DNA of 64,000 nt from Ichthyophis bannanicus (Eukaryota; Chordata; Amphibia; Gymnophiona; Ichthyophiidae), in the NCBI GenBank assembly GCA_033557465.1, contig CM066048.1, forward strand, positions 11,818,305-11,882,304, read 5' to 3'. Positions 1 through 11,883 of this stretch are shown in pieces (position 1 is the stretch's first letter; each line of letters begins with the position of its first letter). The notes below the pieces were generated by a model that was given only the letters and a program-made list of their open reading frames with translations, had not been told where the DNA came from and made no database searches. Made by a program: the position numbers and the translations under genes.

Positions 1-79
1 TTCTGCTTCCTATGGGTGTGGAGATAAGGGCATTATTCTTTCTTCTCTTGCCACAGCTTGGCATGGGGACAAGAGCTCC

Positions 80-340
80 TTTTCTTTATTTAACTGCTTT
101 TATATACCGCTGTTCAGTATGTCGAGGCGGTTTACAATCAACAAAAGTAATTATTTCTATAGTGTCAATATACACAGCCCTGTACAAAATTATTTCCACT
201 TTTTCAGCGTTTCTTCCCTACACAGCTAATTTAAGTATAAGCAAAAGGAAGTGATTTGGTCAAAGCCAGGCAGGGAGCAAGGAAAAGTGGAATGGAACTT
301 GGAAGACTTCCGTAGAAGTCTAAAAACAAATCTCTTCAAT
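80..340. mobile_element. LINE/SINE-type 3' end fragments (L2-like)
   Basis: Positions 80-170 carry the antisense 'tatataccgc...cggtttacaat' block that recurs as the 3' tail of L2 and CORE-SINE copies elsewhere in this window (12563, 14302, 47030). Positions 289-340 read on the plus strand as a short peptide like the C-terminal end of L2/Rex-type reverse transcriptases (WNLEDFRRSLKTNLF). No intact ORF or target duplication is visible, so these are relics. Confidence 0.45.
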
Positions 341-1380
341 GAACACTTCGATGGACCCGTCAGCTAACTGCAATATGCATGGACAGACCATGTAGGCTAC
401 CCTCACCTACTTAAATCCCCTTAATCAAGCTTAGCCTTTGTAAATAGCTGACATATATGTTAACTGGTGTTTGCACATGATGGTTCCCCTTGTTCTATGT
501 AACAAAAGTTATTGTGACTACAAAAGCTCTTAGAGTGCCCTTGGGGCTTATTCCCTGGCCTCCTTTATTTCTGCTGCATTATATTTTACATCTTAGATGT
601 TTATTTTTCTAGAATAAAATGTTTGCAACATTTTCTTAGCAGCACATACCCTGTCCCTCTCATTTGTAAAGAATATACTGTCCTCAGTTTATTTTGCAAC
701 TGTCCATACTGCCTTTATGATTCATATGTATTGGCGTAATATCTGCATGGGGCGCTGATGTAGATTTGCTCTTCAACTGTCTGTGTTGTATTCATGCTTT
801 GGATGTCTCGGTGTGACACCTGCATGGGAGAAAGTTAAGGCAAGTCTCTTCTTGATGATGATCAGCACAGCAGCACCATTAATTAGCTTATATTTATGAG
901 GCGTTATCCATTCAGTTGTGATCAATAGTGTTGTTTAAAAAGCTGAATAAAAGAATGTTTGTGTACTTCAGAACTGTCATGTGGGGGTAATTGTCAGACA
1001 CGTTGTCAGCGCTGCTCTTATTCTCCACTGCGGCCCCCTCCTCTGTGCAGCAGGAGCTCTCAGGCTCTTTCCTGGCACCTGGTAGCCCTGCATCTCTTAG
1101 GCATTTCCAACAATGCTGATCACATCCTCAGCTTCACCCCAGGAACCTGGAAGGGAGCATTTAGTTCTGAACAAAAGAAGCTGTCAAGCAAGAAATTGCT
1201 TTAATTATCTTCCAGGCTTTGTTTCCATGTAAACCTGTTTATGGTATCAAATAAGGCATAAAGACGGAGAAAGTGACAGACTAGTCAGAGGAGTGAAAGA
1301 GGTTCAGGTGCCAGACCTCAGAGTGGGAGAGTCACTGGCCAAGAGAAGGATCCTACAGGTTCTCACCCCAGTGAATCTAA
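341..1380. other. Unassigned AT-rich sequence
   Basis: No coding similarity, tandem structure or paired termini were recognised. The short open frames have no domain signature and look like chance. The first part could be the 3' UTR of the LINE ending near 340, because an AATAAA lies near 614. Confidence 0.4.
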
Positions 1381-1389
1381 CCAGTAAGC

Positions 1390-3710
1390 CACTTCCTCTT
1401 AGAAATATGGGGGGGAGGGAGAGTCATCTAGTTATAGGAGGGAGGGGATAAAGAAAGCAAAGTCCAGGTGGTTACCAGGGGTACAAAGGAGAAGGGTAGG
1501 AAATGTCTAGTCTAGTGTTACAATGGGGGGAGGGGGGGGGGAGAAAGCAGAGCCAGGAGGTTACAAGAATATAGGGAAACTCCTCTAGCGCTACAGTAAA
1601 AGGGTGAGAGGGGAGCAGATCCCGGGTGGGGACAGAGGCAACGAGGAGTGAGGTAGAGAGGAACTAGTCCGGTGTTAGTATGTCTGTGGAGGAGGGGGGG
1701 GGGGTCACACAAGTGAAGCAGAGCCCATGGAGGATACATGGTGTTACTGCAGAGTCAGAGGAGAGCAGAGTCCAGGAGGTTACAAGACCTCCAGTGCTAC
1801 AGTATAGAGGTGAGCAGGGAGCAGAGCCAGGAGGTTACAGGGATATGGGGGAACTCTTCTAGTGCTACAGTACAGGAGTGAAGGATAAACAGAACCCAGG
1901 AGGTTATAGGGACATGGGAGAGCTCCCTAGTGCTACAGTACAGGTGTGGGAGAGAAACAGAACCCAGGCGGTTATAGGGACATAGGGGAACTCTTCTAGT
2001 GCTACAGTACAGGAGTGAGGGATAAACAGAACCCAGGAGGTTACAGGGACATGGGAGAGCTCCCTAGTGCTACAGTACAGGAGTGAGGGAGAAACAGAAC
2101 CCAGGAGGTTACAGGGACATGGGAGAGCTCCTCTAGTGCTACAGTACAGGTGTGGGAGAGAAACAGAACCCAGGCGGTTATAGGGACATAGGGGAACTCT
2201 TCTAGTGCTACAGTACAGGAGTGAGGGATAAACAGAACCCAGGAGGCTACAGGGACATGGGAGAGCTCCCTAGTGCTACAGTACAGGAGTGAGGGAGAAA
2301 CAGAACCCAGGAGGTTACAGGGACATGGGAGAGCTCCTCTAGTGCTACAGTACAGGAGTGAGGGAGAAACAGAACGCAGGCGGTTATAGGGACATGGGAG
2401 AGCTCCTCTAGTGCTACAGTACAGGAGTGAGGGAGAAACAGAACGCAGGCGGTTATAGGGACATGGGAGAGCTCCTCTAGTGCTACAGTATAGGACTGAG
2501 GGAGAAACAGAACCCAGGAGGTTACAGGGACATGGGAGAGCTCCCTAGTGCTACAGTAGAGGAGTGAGGGAGAAATAGAACCCAGGAGATTATAGGGACA
2601 TGGGGGAGCTCCTCTAGTGCTACAGTATAGGACTGAGGGAGAAACAGAACCCAGGAGGTTACAGGGACATGGGAGAGCTCCCTAGTGCTACAGTAGAGGA
2701 GTGAGGGAGAAACAGAACCCAGGAGGTTTCAGGGACATGGGAGAGCTCCTCTAGTGCTACAGTACAGGAGTGAGGGAGAAACAGAACCCAGGAGGTTACA
2801 GGGACATGGGGGAGCTCCTCTAGTACTACAGTACAAGAGTGAGGGAGAAACAGAGCCCAGAAGGTTACAGGGACATGGGAGAGCTTCCTACTGCTACAGT
2901 ACAGGAGTGAGGGAGAAACAGAACCCAGGAGGTTACAGGGACATGGGAGAGCTCCTCTAGTGCTACAGTGCAGGAGTGAGGGAGAAACAGAACACATGAG
3001 GTTACAGGGACATGGGAGAGCTCCTCTAGTGCTACAGTGCAGGAGTGAGGGAGAAACAGAACCCAGGAGGTTACAGGGACATGTGAGAGCTCCCCTAGTG
3101 CTACAGTGCAGGAGTGAGGGAGAAACAGAACCCAGGAGGTTATAGGGACAAGGGAGAGCTCCCCTAGTGCTACAGTACAGGAGTGAGGGAGAAACAGAAT
3201 CCAGGATGTTACAGGGACCTGGGGGAGCTCCTCTAGTGCTACAGTACAAGAGTGAGGGAGAAACAGAGCCCAGAAGGTTACAGGGACATGGGAGAGCTCC
3301 TCTAGTGCTACAGTACAGGAGTGAGGGAGAAACAGAACCCAGGAGGTTATAGGGACAAGGGAGAGCTCCCCTAGTGCTACAGTACAGGAATGAGGGAGAA
3401 ACAGAACCCAGGAGGTTACAGGGACATGGGAGAGCTCCTCTAGTGCTACAGTACAGGAATGAGGGAGAAACAGAACCCAGGAGGTTACGGGGACATGGGA
3501 GAGCTCCTCTAGTGCTACCGTGCAGGAGTGAGGGAGAAACAGAACCCAGGAGGTTACAGGGACATGGGAGAGCTCCCCTAGTGCTACAGTACAGGAGTGA
3601 GGGAGAAACAGAACCCAGGAGGTTATAGGTACAAGGGAGAGCTCCCCTAGTGCTACAGTAAAGGAGTGAGGGAGAAACAGAACCCAGGAGGTTACGGGGA
3701 CAAATCCAGA
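1390..3710. repeat. Minisatellite, about 69-bp unit, roughly 30 or more copies
   Basis: A G- and A-rich unit repeats head to tail, beginning 'gtgctacagtacaggagtga' and continuing through 'gagaaacagaaccc' and 'gggacatgggagagctcc'. Most units are 69 bp; some are 67 bp where 'cctcta' is shortened to 'ccta'. The left part (1390-1900) is degenerate and the right part (2000-3700) homogeneous. Because 69 is a multiple of three, stop-free runs of units give periodic open frames on both strands, including 196 codons on the minus strand at 2659-3249; these are repeat artefacts. Confidence 0.95.
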
Positions 3711-3976
3711 GAGAATAAAGGGTATATTATGGAGTTACCTTTGTCTAAAACTAAGAGAGCTGATATCTGCTTGGCTGGGTGTATGCCAACATGTGAGAAA
3801 TCTCAGACGTTTTCTCCAGCTGTCGCTGTGCTCCCCCTAGCCAATGGTAAAAGGGCTGGGATGATGTCTGAAAGGTCTGGTGGGAGTTATTCTGTTTTTC
3901 TTTGACCTTCAAAGTAGGGGTTGAGAACAATGGGGCATTCTAAGCCAGTAATTACAAGATTGTATGAGCCAGTAGT
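3711..3976. other. Unassigned flank of minisatellite
   Basis: Unique-looking sequence between the minisatellite and a CR1 3' end. Nothing recognised. Confidence 0.4.
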
Positions 3977-4215
3977 TAAGAACATAAGGACATAAGATAT
4001 GCCATACTGGGTCAGACCAAGGTCCATCAAGCCCAGTATTCTGTTTCCAACAGTGGCCAATCTAGGTCATATGTACCTAGCAGTTTCCCCAAGGGACACA
4101 GGTTCCACAATGCTTGTATTGGTTCAAGCATTGATATCCTGGGTCCCTTCTTAATAATGGTTTATGGATCTTTCCTCCAGGAACTTGTCCAAACCTTTTT
4201 TAAACCCAGAGGTTG
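3977..4215 (-). mobile_element. CR1 retrotransposon 3' end, truncated
   Basis: The antisense strand matches the CR1 3' end seen in sense at 61900-62137: the block 'gggtcagaccaaggtccatc', the 'aacagtggccaatctaggtc' block and the end of the RT reading frame near 4170-4215. It begins at the octamer-type CR1 terminus (antisense 'aagaacataag'). It is 5'-truncated to about 240 bp, as is common for CR1. Confidence 0.85.
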
Positions 4216-5285
4216 CAACTTAAAAATGATTAAATCTTGGATGAATAAGAGGGTAATATGTTATATGTTTGTTTTTGTCTTTGACTGTGTATGTCATCAA
4301 GCAAACTTAAAAAAAAAAGGTTAAAGGAGAATTTTATATATTGTGGCAAACACCTCATAGAGGGCATAATTATTGTTCATATATTACAAAACACAAAGAG
4401 TTGTAACTATAGGAATTTAATAGTAATCACAATTAGTGACAATTCTCAAGCAACTTTTTATTTTAAAACTCTTGGTATTTAGGACTCTTCTCTCTCTTGT
4501 TCAGCTATCTGCATTTGCCTGAAGGAATCTGGACAGAAGAGAGACCTGCTGTTTACTTTGCTATTTGTGTTTGAGATAACATCAAGGTTGAACTGTTACT
4601 CTAAGCAAATTGTTTTAACATAACTTCATTGTTTCAGATCAGTTTGATACCAGTCTCAAGTATTATGTATAAGGTTTTAATTTAAATGTGACAAAGTATG
4701 ATTCTGAATTCACCTTTTTGCAGTTTCATGTTATTTGAATGTCTATTTCCTGAACTGTAAGATTTAAGTTAATTACTTTGCATTGTTAAGTTCGGTGCTG
4801 ATGACTGATGAACAGGATAGTAACACCATAGATCTTTCCAGTTTAATTTATTACAGTATTGGATTTTAGGATAAATTCATCTGTTTTTCTGTATTTGAAT
4901 TTTATTTGCTGGGGTCCAGAGAAAAAAAAAATTGTACTTTGTTTTGAAAGTTTTTAAAATTTCAGTTTTAGGAATACAGTATATTGTAGCACTATGACAT
5001 ACAAATTTCCTTTAGTTTGTACACTTGCATTTATGTTACCAAAATACTTGTTGTAGCAGTACATTATGTAGAGGTCCAGTATACACAGAAATTATAGAAT
5101 TTTGGAAAGAGGCTGATCTGAAATTGCTTTGTTCCCAAGCATATAGATCACATTTAGTGGAAAGATGGAGCTTAGTTCCCAGGAAATATGAGAATATTTG
5201 TAAAGTTAGTAGACAAATAAAACAATAACATTAACTTGAGATCATTGGAAAAAAAAGAAGGAAAAAACAACAACCCCAAACCAAG
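4216..5285. other. AT-rich sequence, possibly remnant retroviral 5' region
   Basis: No clear feature. It lies directly upstream of a retroviral zinc knuckle, so the part nearest 5285 could be decayed gag. I see no LTR, primer-binding site or capsid motif, and no copy of the LTR found at 7987. Confidence 0.35.
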
Positions 5286-7986
5286 GTCTTGCTTGTCAGC
5301 AATGATCCAGGGGCGGTTTGGGAAAAAGAATCAGAAAGAGAGAGAGAGACAGAAGGTGAGGCTACAGCCTTGGGAAAGGCAATAAACGTGCTGCTCCGAG
5401 TGTGATGATCTGGGCCACCGGAATTCTGACTGCTTTAAGACTCCTCGAGGACCCCCAAGGCCTGAAGAACATGAACCTTGTATATTTATGCCTTGGCAGA
5501 GACATGAATAGGCAGGGAAGAGTAGGCCAAGAAGAACCCGAGGAAGTATCGCCATGAGGCCCAACCACAAATGCCTTGAACCTTCTTAGGCCTCTCACCT
5601 CAAAAGGATCTCTTAAACACCATGATTAGTGAGTAACTTGCACAGATCCTTGTGGACACTGCAGTTATAAGATCAGTCCTCAAATATTTTTAAGTTTCCT
5701 ATAGCACTCTCACTGGGAACCAGGTATAAGATAGACTTTAGTCACACCTGAGAGATATGTGGCCATCCTTTTAGAAGCCATACTTCTTCCTATTGGGATT
5801 GATATTATAAAATGTTGTAAAATAATAGTTTTACATTGTATTTAGAAAGAGCACATGTCCACTTAGTACTGGACCAATTTAGTGGGAAAGGGATACTGTT
5901 CACTCACACTGATATATTTTCTACAAAAATACTAAGTTTTCCCCATTGTTTGATGTTCTTAGCAGCCTTGCCAAATAAGGATACATTAGTATGGTATAAA
6001 AAAAACAGAAGAACCTATGCATGTAGTTTGATGGAATGATGTAAGTGGAAAAAAGTGGTGTTGAGAGGAGTGTGATAGAATTTTCATGTTGGAAAAGAGA
6101 ACTCAGATTAACAGTAAAAAATGGTGAGGGTAAATTGAAATGTGAAATGATGTATCCGATGTATCCACCTAGAAAGAAAACTGACAATGAATATTTTACA
6201 ATATTTGATTATGCCACCCCCATTAACTCCAATTTTGGAAGTCATCTAGCCCAGAGATATACCCAATAATTGGAAATAGACACTTGGAGATGGGCTGAGT
6301 GCACTTTTCATCCTAATGAGCTTTGGGGAGACCCACACTGGCCATGTGGTGCTTTTCAGATGCTTTTATTCCTTTTTGCCTCTATGTGTCCTGGCCCGAC
6401 ACATGAAGGTAAAGGAGGAAAGATACCTACACAAATTTTTACAAATTGGTATCATTCTAAAATTGTGAAAAATTGAGGAAGTGTGGGCATCTTGTCAAAA
6501 TGTATTAGCTAAATTGAGTTGCTTAGGATTGGCTGTTGTATGCAAACAGCAACCCACGAAGGGGGGAACCTCCGAAACCTTAAAAAACTTTGTAAAGAAC
6601 TAAACTGTCTTGCCTGAGACTCTGTTCAAAAAAAAAAATTGCCCTAAGGGAGTAGACTGAAATTTTTCTCCCTATATGGAAGACTGCTTACTTTTTATAC
6701 TCCTGAGCCTCACATTTGATCTCTTATATTTCCTAGCAGCAGAGGCAACTCTCTTCTCTCCACAGGTATGCTCAGCAGGTCCAGTCCTTTCTGCTGGATG
6801 ACTCAGCTCTTTTCTTCCAATCCGGAGACTGGAGACATACCACCAGCACACTGTACAAACCCCTTTTCCATTATGGGACCGTTCCAAGTTCTTCTGATAA
6901 CACCGATTGCAGTGAAGGTGGCAGCTAAAAGATCCTGAAGCCATTGCCCTCGCTGGAAACATTCTCCATCTATAGATCTGGCTTCAGGACCAGGATGAAA
7001 AGTAGCTACGTCAGGGCAGCCAAGGCCCTAGCAGCTGGAGAAGGAGAGGAGAAGACTCCTGAAGAAAAGCGGCTATCAGCCTAGAGGTACCGAACGAACA
7101 TATCCCTTCAAGGTTGGTGACCAGGTACAGGTCAGAGTACCTCACAAGCACGGTACCCTAGACCCGCCCTACGGACCTCCAACTACAGTGATCGCCATCA
7201 CATGGACAGCCATCCTGTGGGACTCCTGCCCTTCGTGGATCCACATGTCAAGAATCACATGTGCACTGCCTTCTGACGCCTTCTTCGGTTCCAGACTATC
7301 ATGCGCAAGACTGTGTGACTCCTCCTACCACTCATGTGGTGCCTCCTTCAGCCCATCTCTGGAACTGTTAATACGGCAATACTACTTGCCCAGACTGCCT
7401 TACCTTTGTGTGCACAGCTCGCTACAAGCTGGAGCTTTTTCTCAACATGTCTCATTACTGTACCTTCTAATCTGTGTGAAATGCAGACGTTTACTGTACT
7501 TGACAATTTAAACTGCACCCAGCCCCATGTTTCTTTTTCTACTTTCTTGTATAACATTGGTGTTACTCGCCACTCTTTGGGATATGACTAGGTCCCTTGC
7601 TCATTGTAAACTGTCTCTAGTTTTAATGCTACAGATTGTTTTATTGTTTCTGCTTTTAGCCTGTCTAATACTGCTCTATACTGTTCTTCAACTACAGCAG
7701 TTTCTCATGCTTACTCTCTGATGTATCTTCCTTTGGGCTGGTCTCAAAGGGCTGATTATTGTCCTATGGAGCGGTTTTATAATCCTTGTTCTTTTCTGTT
7801 GTATATTTTCATTTGTTCTTGGCTGCTGTCGGAAGGCCCTTCAGAGCTCCACCACTTTTATGTACTCTTATATACCTGCTTTTACGGTGGCTGATAATAT
7901 TCAGTTAATAATGCCTGTTTAGTTATTTTGTAGTAGATTGTTAGGCTGTTCTTCTAATGGGCCTATACAGGCCCAAAGGGGGGAAT
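5286..7986 (+). pseudogene. Decayed endogenous retrovirus internal region (gag NC, protease, integrase remnants)
   Basis: Three retroviral signatures lie in the expected order on the plus strand. Positions 5392-5433 encode a CX2CX4HX4C zinc knuckle (CSECDDLGHRNSDC). About 5640-5680 encodes ILVDTA, like a protease active site (DTGA) that has lost its glycine. About 7104-7230 encodes an integrase C-terminal domain of the gammaretroviral kind (FKVGDQVQVRV, then a degraded GPY motif). Frames are broken by many stops, and RT is not recognisable. The stretch 7480-7960 could be env but has no diagnostic motif. The polypurine-like run before 7987 leads straight into the LTR. Clade is uncertain; class I-like is my best guess. 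Confidence 0.65.
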
Positions 7987-8390
7987 TGTAAGGGGAAAAT
8001 AAGTATTGTAAGGGGAAAAATAAGTTTCTTGTTGTACAGTGAATACCTAGATAGAAAGGAATGTGTTGTGCTAAGACAAGATTCAGTGATCTTCACAGAG
8101 ACAGGTACCAGTTTGTATGGTTGCTGATAAGCAGTGTTAGGAGCCGTGCTAGGCTGTTGGGATGGGTTTATGACGTATATATGTTTTTGCTACTGTATAA
8201 AAAATGAACTGCCCTTTTAAACTGTTGGAATAAACTTACATGCTACTTATATGCGAGTGTGTGTGTGTGTGTTTGTTCCCCTGGGATCCCAGACAGAGAA
8301 GGTAAGGTAATTCCTCGGCCCTGAGGATAAATGGATGTCCCAGGGTAAGTGATATAAGTGCTGGGAAGGGAAAAGGACCCCACCCTTACA
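7987..8390 (+). repeat. 3' LTR of the decayed retrovirus
   Basis: The 404-bp block starts TGTAAGGG and ends CCCTTACA, an inverted terminal pair of the TG...CA type. It is preceded by a purine tract (aaagggggga). TATAAAAAA at 8196-8204 and AATAAA at 8229-8234 are spaced as promoter and polyadenylation signal, followed by a (GT)n run at 8256-8272. The first 20 or so bases are tandemly duplicated. No matching 5' LTR lies upstream in the window. CR1 sequence resumes immediately after it. Confidence 0.8.
8196..8234 (+). promoter_or_regulatory. LTR TATA box and poly(A) signal
   Basis: TATAAAAAA (8196-8204) and AATAAA (8229-8234) lie 25 bp apart inside the LTR, the usual U3/R arrangement. Activity cannot be judged from sequence. 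Confidence 0.5.
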
Positions 8391-8560
8391 CATTCGTAGC
8401 AAAACACCTGTGAGAGAGCCAGTTGGACCATTAGATGATAGAGGGGTTAAAGAGACACTAAGGGGTATGTTTACTAAACAGCGGTAGCGGCTTCCATGCA
8501 ATAGATATAGGAAAATTACCTATCCCATAAATCATATTCAAAGGTGATGTATCAGAGCAG

Positions 8561-8763
8561 TTGAAACAAATCTCAATAAATTGGGAAGATGTATTACAGC
8601 TATTTGTTAAACTAAACTGCAGCAAATCACCTGGACCGGATGGCATACATCCCAGGGTACTGAAAGAATTCAAATATGAGATTGCAGACCTACTTTTAGT
8701 AATCTATGAACTATCCTTAAAAGCATCTGTAGTACCAGAGGATTGGAGAGTGGCCAATGAAGT
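8561..8763 (+). pseudogene. CR1 reverse transcriptase fragment (upstream of L1 insertion)
   Basis: Encodes the RT N-terminal signature KSPGPDGIHPRVLKEF and PEDWR, closely parallel to the better copy at 60262-61056. The frame continues into the inserted DNA after 8773 and then loses similarity. It resumes at 10441 with the segment that normally reads KKGS...NYRPVSL. Confidence 0.8.
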
Positions 8764-8773
8764 GCCAGTTTTA

Positions 8774-10430
8774 TTTTTTTTTTATTTTATATTTATGCAA
8801 TTTAAACAAATTAACCAAGAAATTCATCTTGTACAGCAAATGAGCAATATTACAAAATTTAAACAGAAATACTGTGGAAAATACCAAAATATTCCCTCCC
8901 CCCGTCACTAATTAAAGAAATATTCACAAGCCCACAAACTTTGAGTGGTCAGTGTCAAGAAAATTATAACTTCTAATAAACAAAATATGCAAGGAAATAT
9001 TACTAAGTTTTACAACAGGCACAAACATATTACTCGCAGACCACCAGAGAGTCCATGGAGGTCTCCAGACGATGAGCGTTCACGAAGGCCAGCAGCTGAG
9101 AGGGTTCATAAAAACATAAGAAATAGACTGAAATGTAATCAAACATTTACAAGAATGCTTGAGAAAAAAGAGCCCTCCCAGCTGCTGAACCCCTCGTTGA
9201 AGGAGAAGAAATTCACACCACCGCTTTTGTGTCTCCTTAGACAAATCAGCGTATATTCTAATCATTAATCCATGAAACAATACATTCCTCTTTTTATAAA
9301 ATAACTTTAACAGCCATTCCTTACCTGAAAGTAACGTGAAAGTCACTAACAATGTAGACACTGACACCACCTCTGAGCCAGACTTTTCCAAAAGGTCTGT
9401 AACATTCAAAACGTCTAAACACTGGTTGCCAATATCATCAGACAATCTATCTCTGGGGACAATCTTCCCTAGAGACAGATAATACAGTCTTACCAGTGGC
9501 AGATGCGATTCTCCCGGAATTGCCAGAACATCAGTAAGATATTCTCTAAACATTTCACGCGCTGATATCATTGCACACAGGGGAAAATTAATTATCCTCA
9601 GATTCACTGTCTTGAAGCATTTTCCGAATATTCAATCTTAGCATGGACCACCAAAGAACTCTTAATATTGGCTTGGACCTGATTCTCCAGAATTTCCGGT
9701 TTTTGTTGTAACTCAGTAAGAGAAGTCTGTATTGAAGTGACTTAAGTATTAATAAATTCAATTGCACTGAAATTAGAAGCAACTTTAACCGCCAAAAAGG
9801 ATATTTGTAGCAATAAAGCATTGTCCAAGGAGACTATAGTAGCCCAGATGGTCTCCAACTTAAAGGTTTTGGAGTGAACTGGAGTAAATCCAAGCCAATC
9901 AGCTCCCACAGTAGTCCCCTCCTCCATACCGCTTGGCGTCTTGCCCCTCTGTTCCAAAGCAACAGCTCCCGCCAATGCCCACTCTCCCGATGCGCCTCCA
10001 AGGGTGACGTGCTGAGAAGACATCGGTAGCTCCATTCCAATGCCCTGAACTCCGGCGTCTGACCCTCGCGGTTTCAGACTACTCCCAGACCAGGAAGCAC
10101 TCCCAGAGTCTTGCTGAAAGCACCGCACCTTGGAAGCCTGCTGCGAACCAGGGGAGAGAGATAACAACCCGAAGCAGACGCTGAGCCTTCCAGCCCCAGT
10201 GAACCTGCCTTACTTCCCCTGAAAACGCCGATTGCTGTAGGGGCCGAAAAAAGGTATCCAAAGGCTCATGGGTCGTCGCAGGTAAAGGCATAGAGGCCAC
10301 AGGAGTGTGAAAGGACACTGTCACGCTCTTAGTCTTACGCTTCCTTCCCAAGAAGAAAAAAGTCGCCACACAAGCAAACTCAGCAATCCGCCATCTTGGC
10401 ACCGCCCCTCCTACTCTCTCCTGATGTAGC
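8774..10430 (-). mobile_element. L1-derived insertion carrying only ORF1 (half-LINE)
   Basis: A 1657-bp insertion in CR1 copy D flanked by the 10-bp duplication GCCAGTTTTA (8764-8773 and 10431-10440). Read on the minus strand it starts with a GC-rich leader containing AAGATGGCGG, typical of L1 ORF1 starts. It continues through a coiled-coil region and the ORF1p RRM and C-terminal domain to about 9080, then about 300 bp of 3' UTR, and ends in A-rich sequence (poly-T on the plus strand, 8774-8783). No ORF2 endonuclease or RT lies between ORF1 and the tail. Mammalian HAL1 elements have the same architecture. Confidence 0.8.
9080..10411 (-). pseudogene. L1 ORF1p (RNA-binding chaperone) pseudogene
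   Basis: L1 ORF1p is the trimeric RNA-binding protein of L1 particles. Frames shift several times. About 9742-9850 gives a coiled-coil-like stretch (TIVSLDNALLLQISFLAVKV). At 9080-9607 the RRM strand NLRIINFP is followed by the C-terminal domain with RIYADLSKETQKRW and later QQLGGLFFLKHSCKCL. The start probably lies in AAGATGG at about 10400-10411. Stops early in the frame and at least three frameshifts make it non-functional. Confidence 0.75.
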
Positions 10431-10440
10431 GCCAGTTTTA

Positions 10441-11560
10441 AAAGAGGGTTCCAGGGGTGGTTTGGGAAACTACAGTCTGGTGAGCTTGACATCTGTACCG
10501 CGCTAAATGGTAGAAACCATTATAAAGAACAAAATTACTGAACATGTGTGTAGTCATGGCTTAATGTCAGATAGCCAACATGGATTTAGCCAAGGAAAGC
10601 CTTGTCTCCCTAATATGTTATATTTTTTTGAAGATGTGAATAAACAGGTAGATAAAGGTGAGTCAACTAATATAGTGTATCTAGATTTTCAGAAAGCCTT
10701 TGACAAGGACCCTCATGAGAGACTTGCGGAAATTAAAAAGTCATGGGATAGGAGACAGTGTGCTACTATGGATTAGGAACTCATTAAAAGAAAGAAAAAG
10801 TGCTAAATAAACATTTTTCTCAATGTAGAAAGGTGAATAGTGGAGTACCCCATGGATCTGTGCTGGGCCTCGCTGCTTTTTAACATACCTTTAAATGACT
10901 TGTAAATGAGAATAATGAGTGAGGTGATCAAATTTGCAGATGACACAAAATTATTCTAAGTTGTTAAAATGCAAGAGGATTGTGAAAAATTGCAAGAGAA
11001 GCTTGAGAAATTGGGAGACAGGGCATCCAAAGGACAGATGAAATTTAATGTGGACAAGTGCAAAGTTATGCACTTAGGGAAGAACAACCCAAACTACAGT
11101 TTACACGATGAAAGGCTGCGCATTGAGGAATCACCACTTAGGAAGAGGACCTGGGCATCATTGTGGATAATACGTTTATAATCTCTGCCCAGTGTGCAGC
11201 TGCGGTCAAGAAAGCAAACAGAATGTTAGGAATCATACGGAAAGAAAGAGAAACTAAAACCAAGGACATTTATAATACCTCTGTATCGTTCGATGGTGCG
11301 ACCACACCATTAATATTGTGTGCAATTCTGGCCACCATATCTTAAAAAGAATTGGAAAGGGTACAGAGAAGAATGACCAAAATGGTAAAGGGAATGGAAG
11401 GATACCCCTATGAGGAAAGGCTTAAAAGATTAGGGCTGTTAAACTTGGAAAAGAAACGGCTGAGGGGAGATATGACAGAGGTCTATAAAATAATGAATGG
11501 AGTGGAACGAGTAAACGTAGATCGATTGCTTACTTTAAAAAGTAGAAAGACGGGAGGACA
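10441..11560 (+). pseudogene. CR1 reverse transcriptase, downstream part (copy D)
   Basis: After the L1 insertion the RT resumes with NYSLVSLTS-like sequence. At 10507-10776 it has the palm motif VYLDFQKAFDK, then the degraded catalytic box region near 10935 (FADDTKLF), KCKVMHLGKNNP at 11060-11095 and the conserved C-terminal block at 11352-11530. Stops and frameshifts occur in every section. Confidence 0.8.
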
Positions 11561-11883
11561 CACATGTTGCAATATCATTTACATAAATATGGAACAGAAC
11601 TGAACCAAACACCAATCCCTGTGGCCCAGCCCTAGTGCTCCCATTTCCTTACAATGAATCCTTGCAGTGAATATATGGCTCTGCCACAGCCCTACTCGCT
11701 CCTCCCCCTTCCCTCTGGTAATTATATGGGGAGATTCAAGATATATTTGTTATCCAATGGCTTAAAAGTAATTTTCTGCCCCAGACTGAACCAGTATTGC
11801 CAGAAGAAGCCCTCCAAGAGCAGCCGACCATGCTCCCTACATCTCTGCCAATGCAACATCTCCATGATAGCCTTCAAAACACT
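11561..11883. other. Unassigned spacer between opposing CR1 copies
   Basis: No similarity recognised to any family in this window. It separates the plus-strand CR1 copy D from the minus-strand CR1 copy A. Confidence 0.35.

Larger units (their letters stand above)
8391..11560 (+). mobile_element. CR1 retrotransposon (copy D), interrupted
   Basis: CR1 RT sequence runs from the fingers (SPGPDGIHPRVLKEF, about 8625) to the conserved C-terminal region (VQRRMTKMVKGMEGYPYEER, about 11360) and fades at about 11560 before its 3' terminus. It is broken by an L1-derived insertion at 8774-10430 that is flanked by a 10-bp duplication. The retroviral LTR abuts its left side, so the retrovirus probably inserted here too. 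Many stops and indels; not functional. Confidence 0.85.

Noticed and set aside
2659..3249. 196-codon minus-strand open frame
   Set aside because: It lies wholly within the 69-bp minisatellite, and its periodic peptide follows the repeat.
1390..3710. CRISPR array
   Set aside because: Repeats are directly contiguous with no unique spacers, and the context is vertebrate.
7480..7960. Retroviral env with transmembrane segment
   Set aside because: Hydrophobic frames exist but there is no furin site, immunosuppressive-like block or cysteine motif; left as undetermined internal sequence.
9588..10167. Overlapping minus-strand frames as possible host genes
   Set aside because: Order and motifs fit a frameshifted L1 ORF1p.
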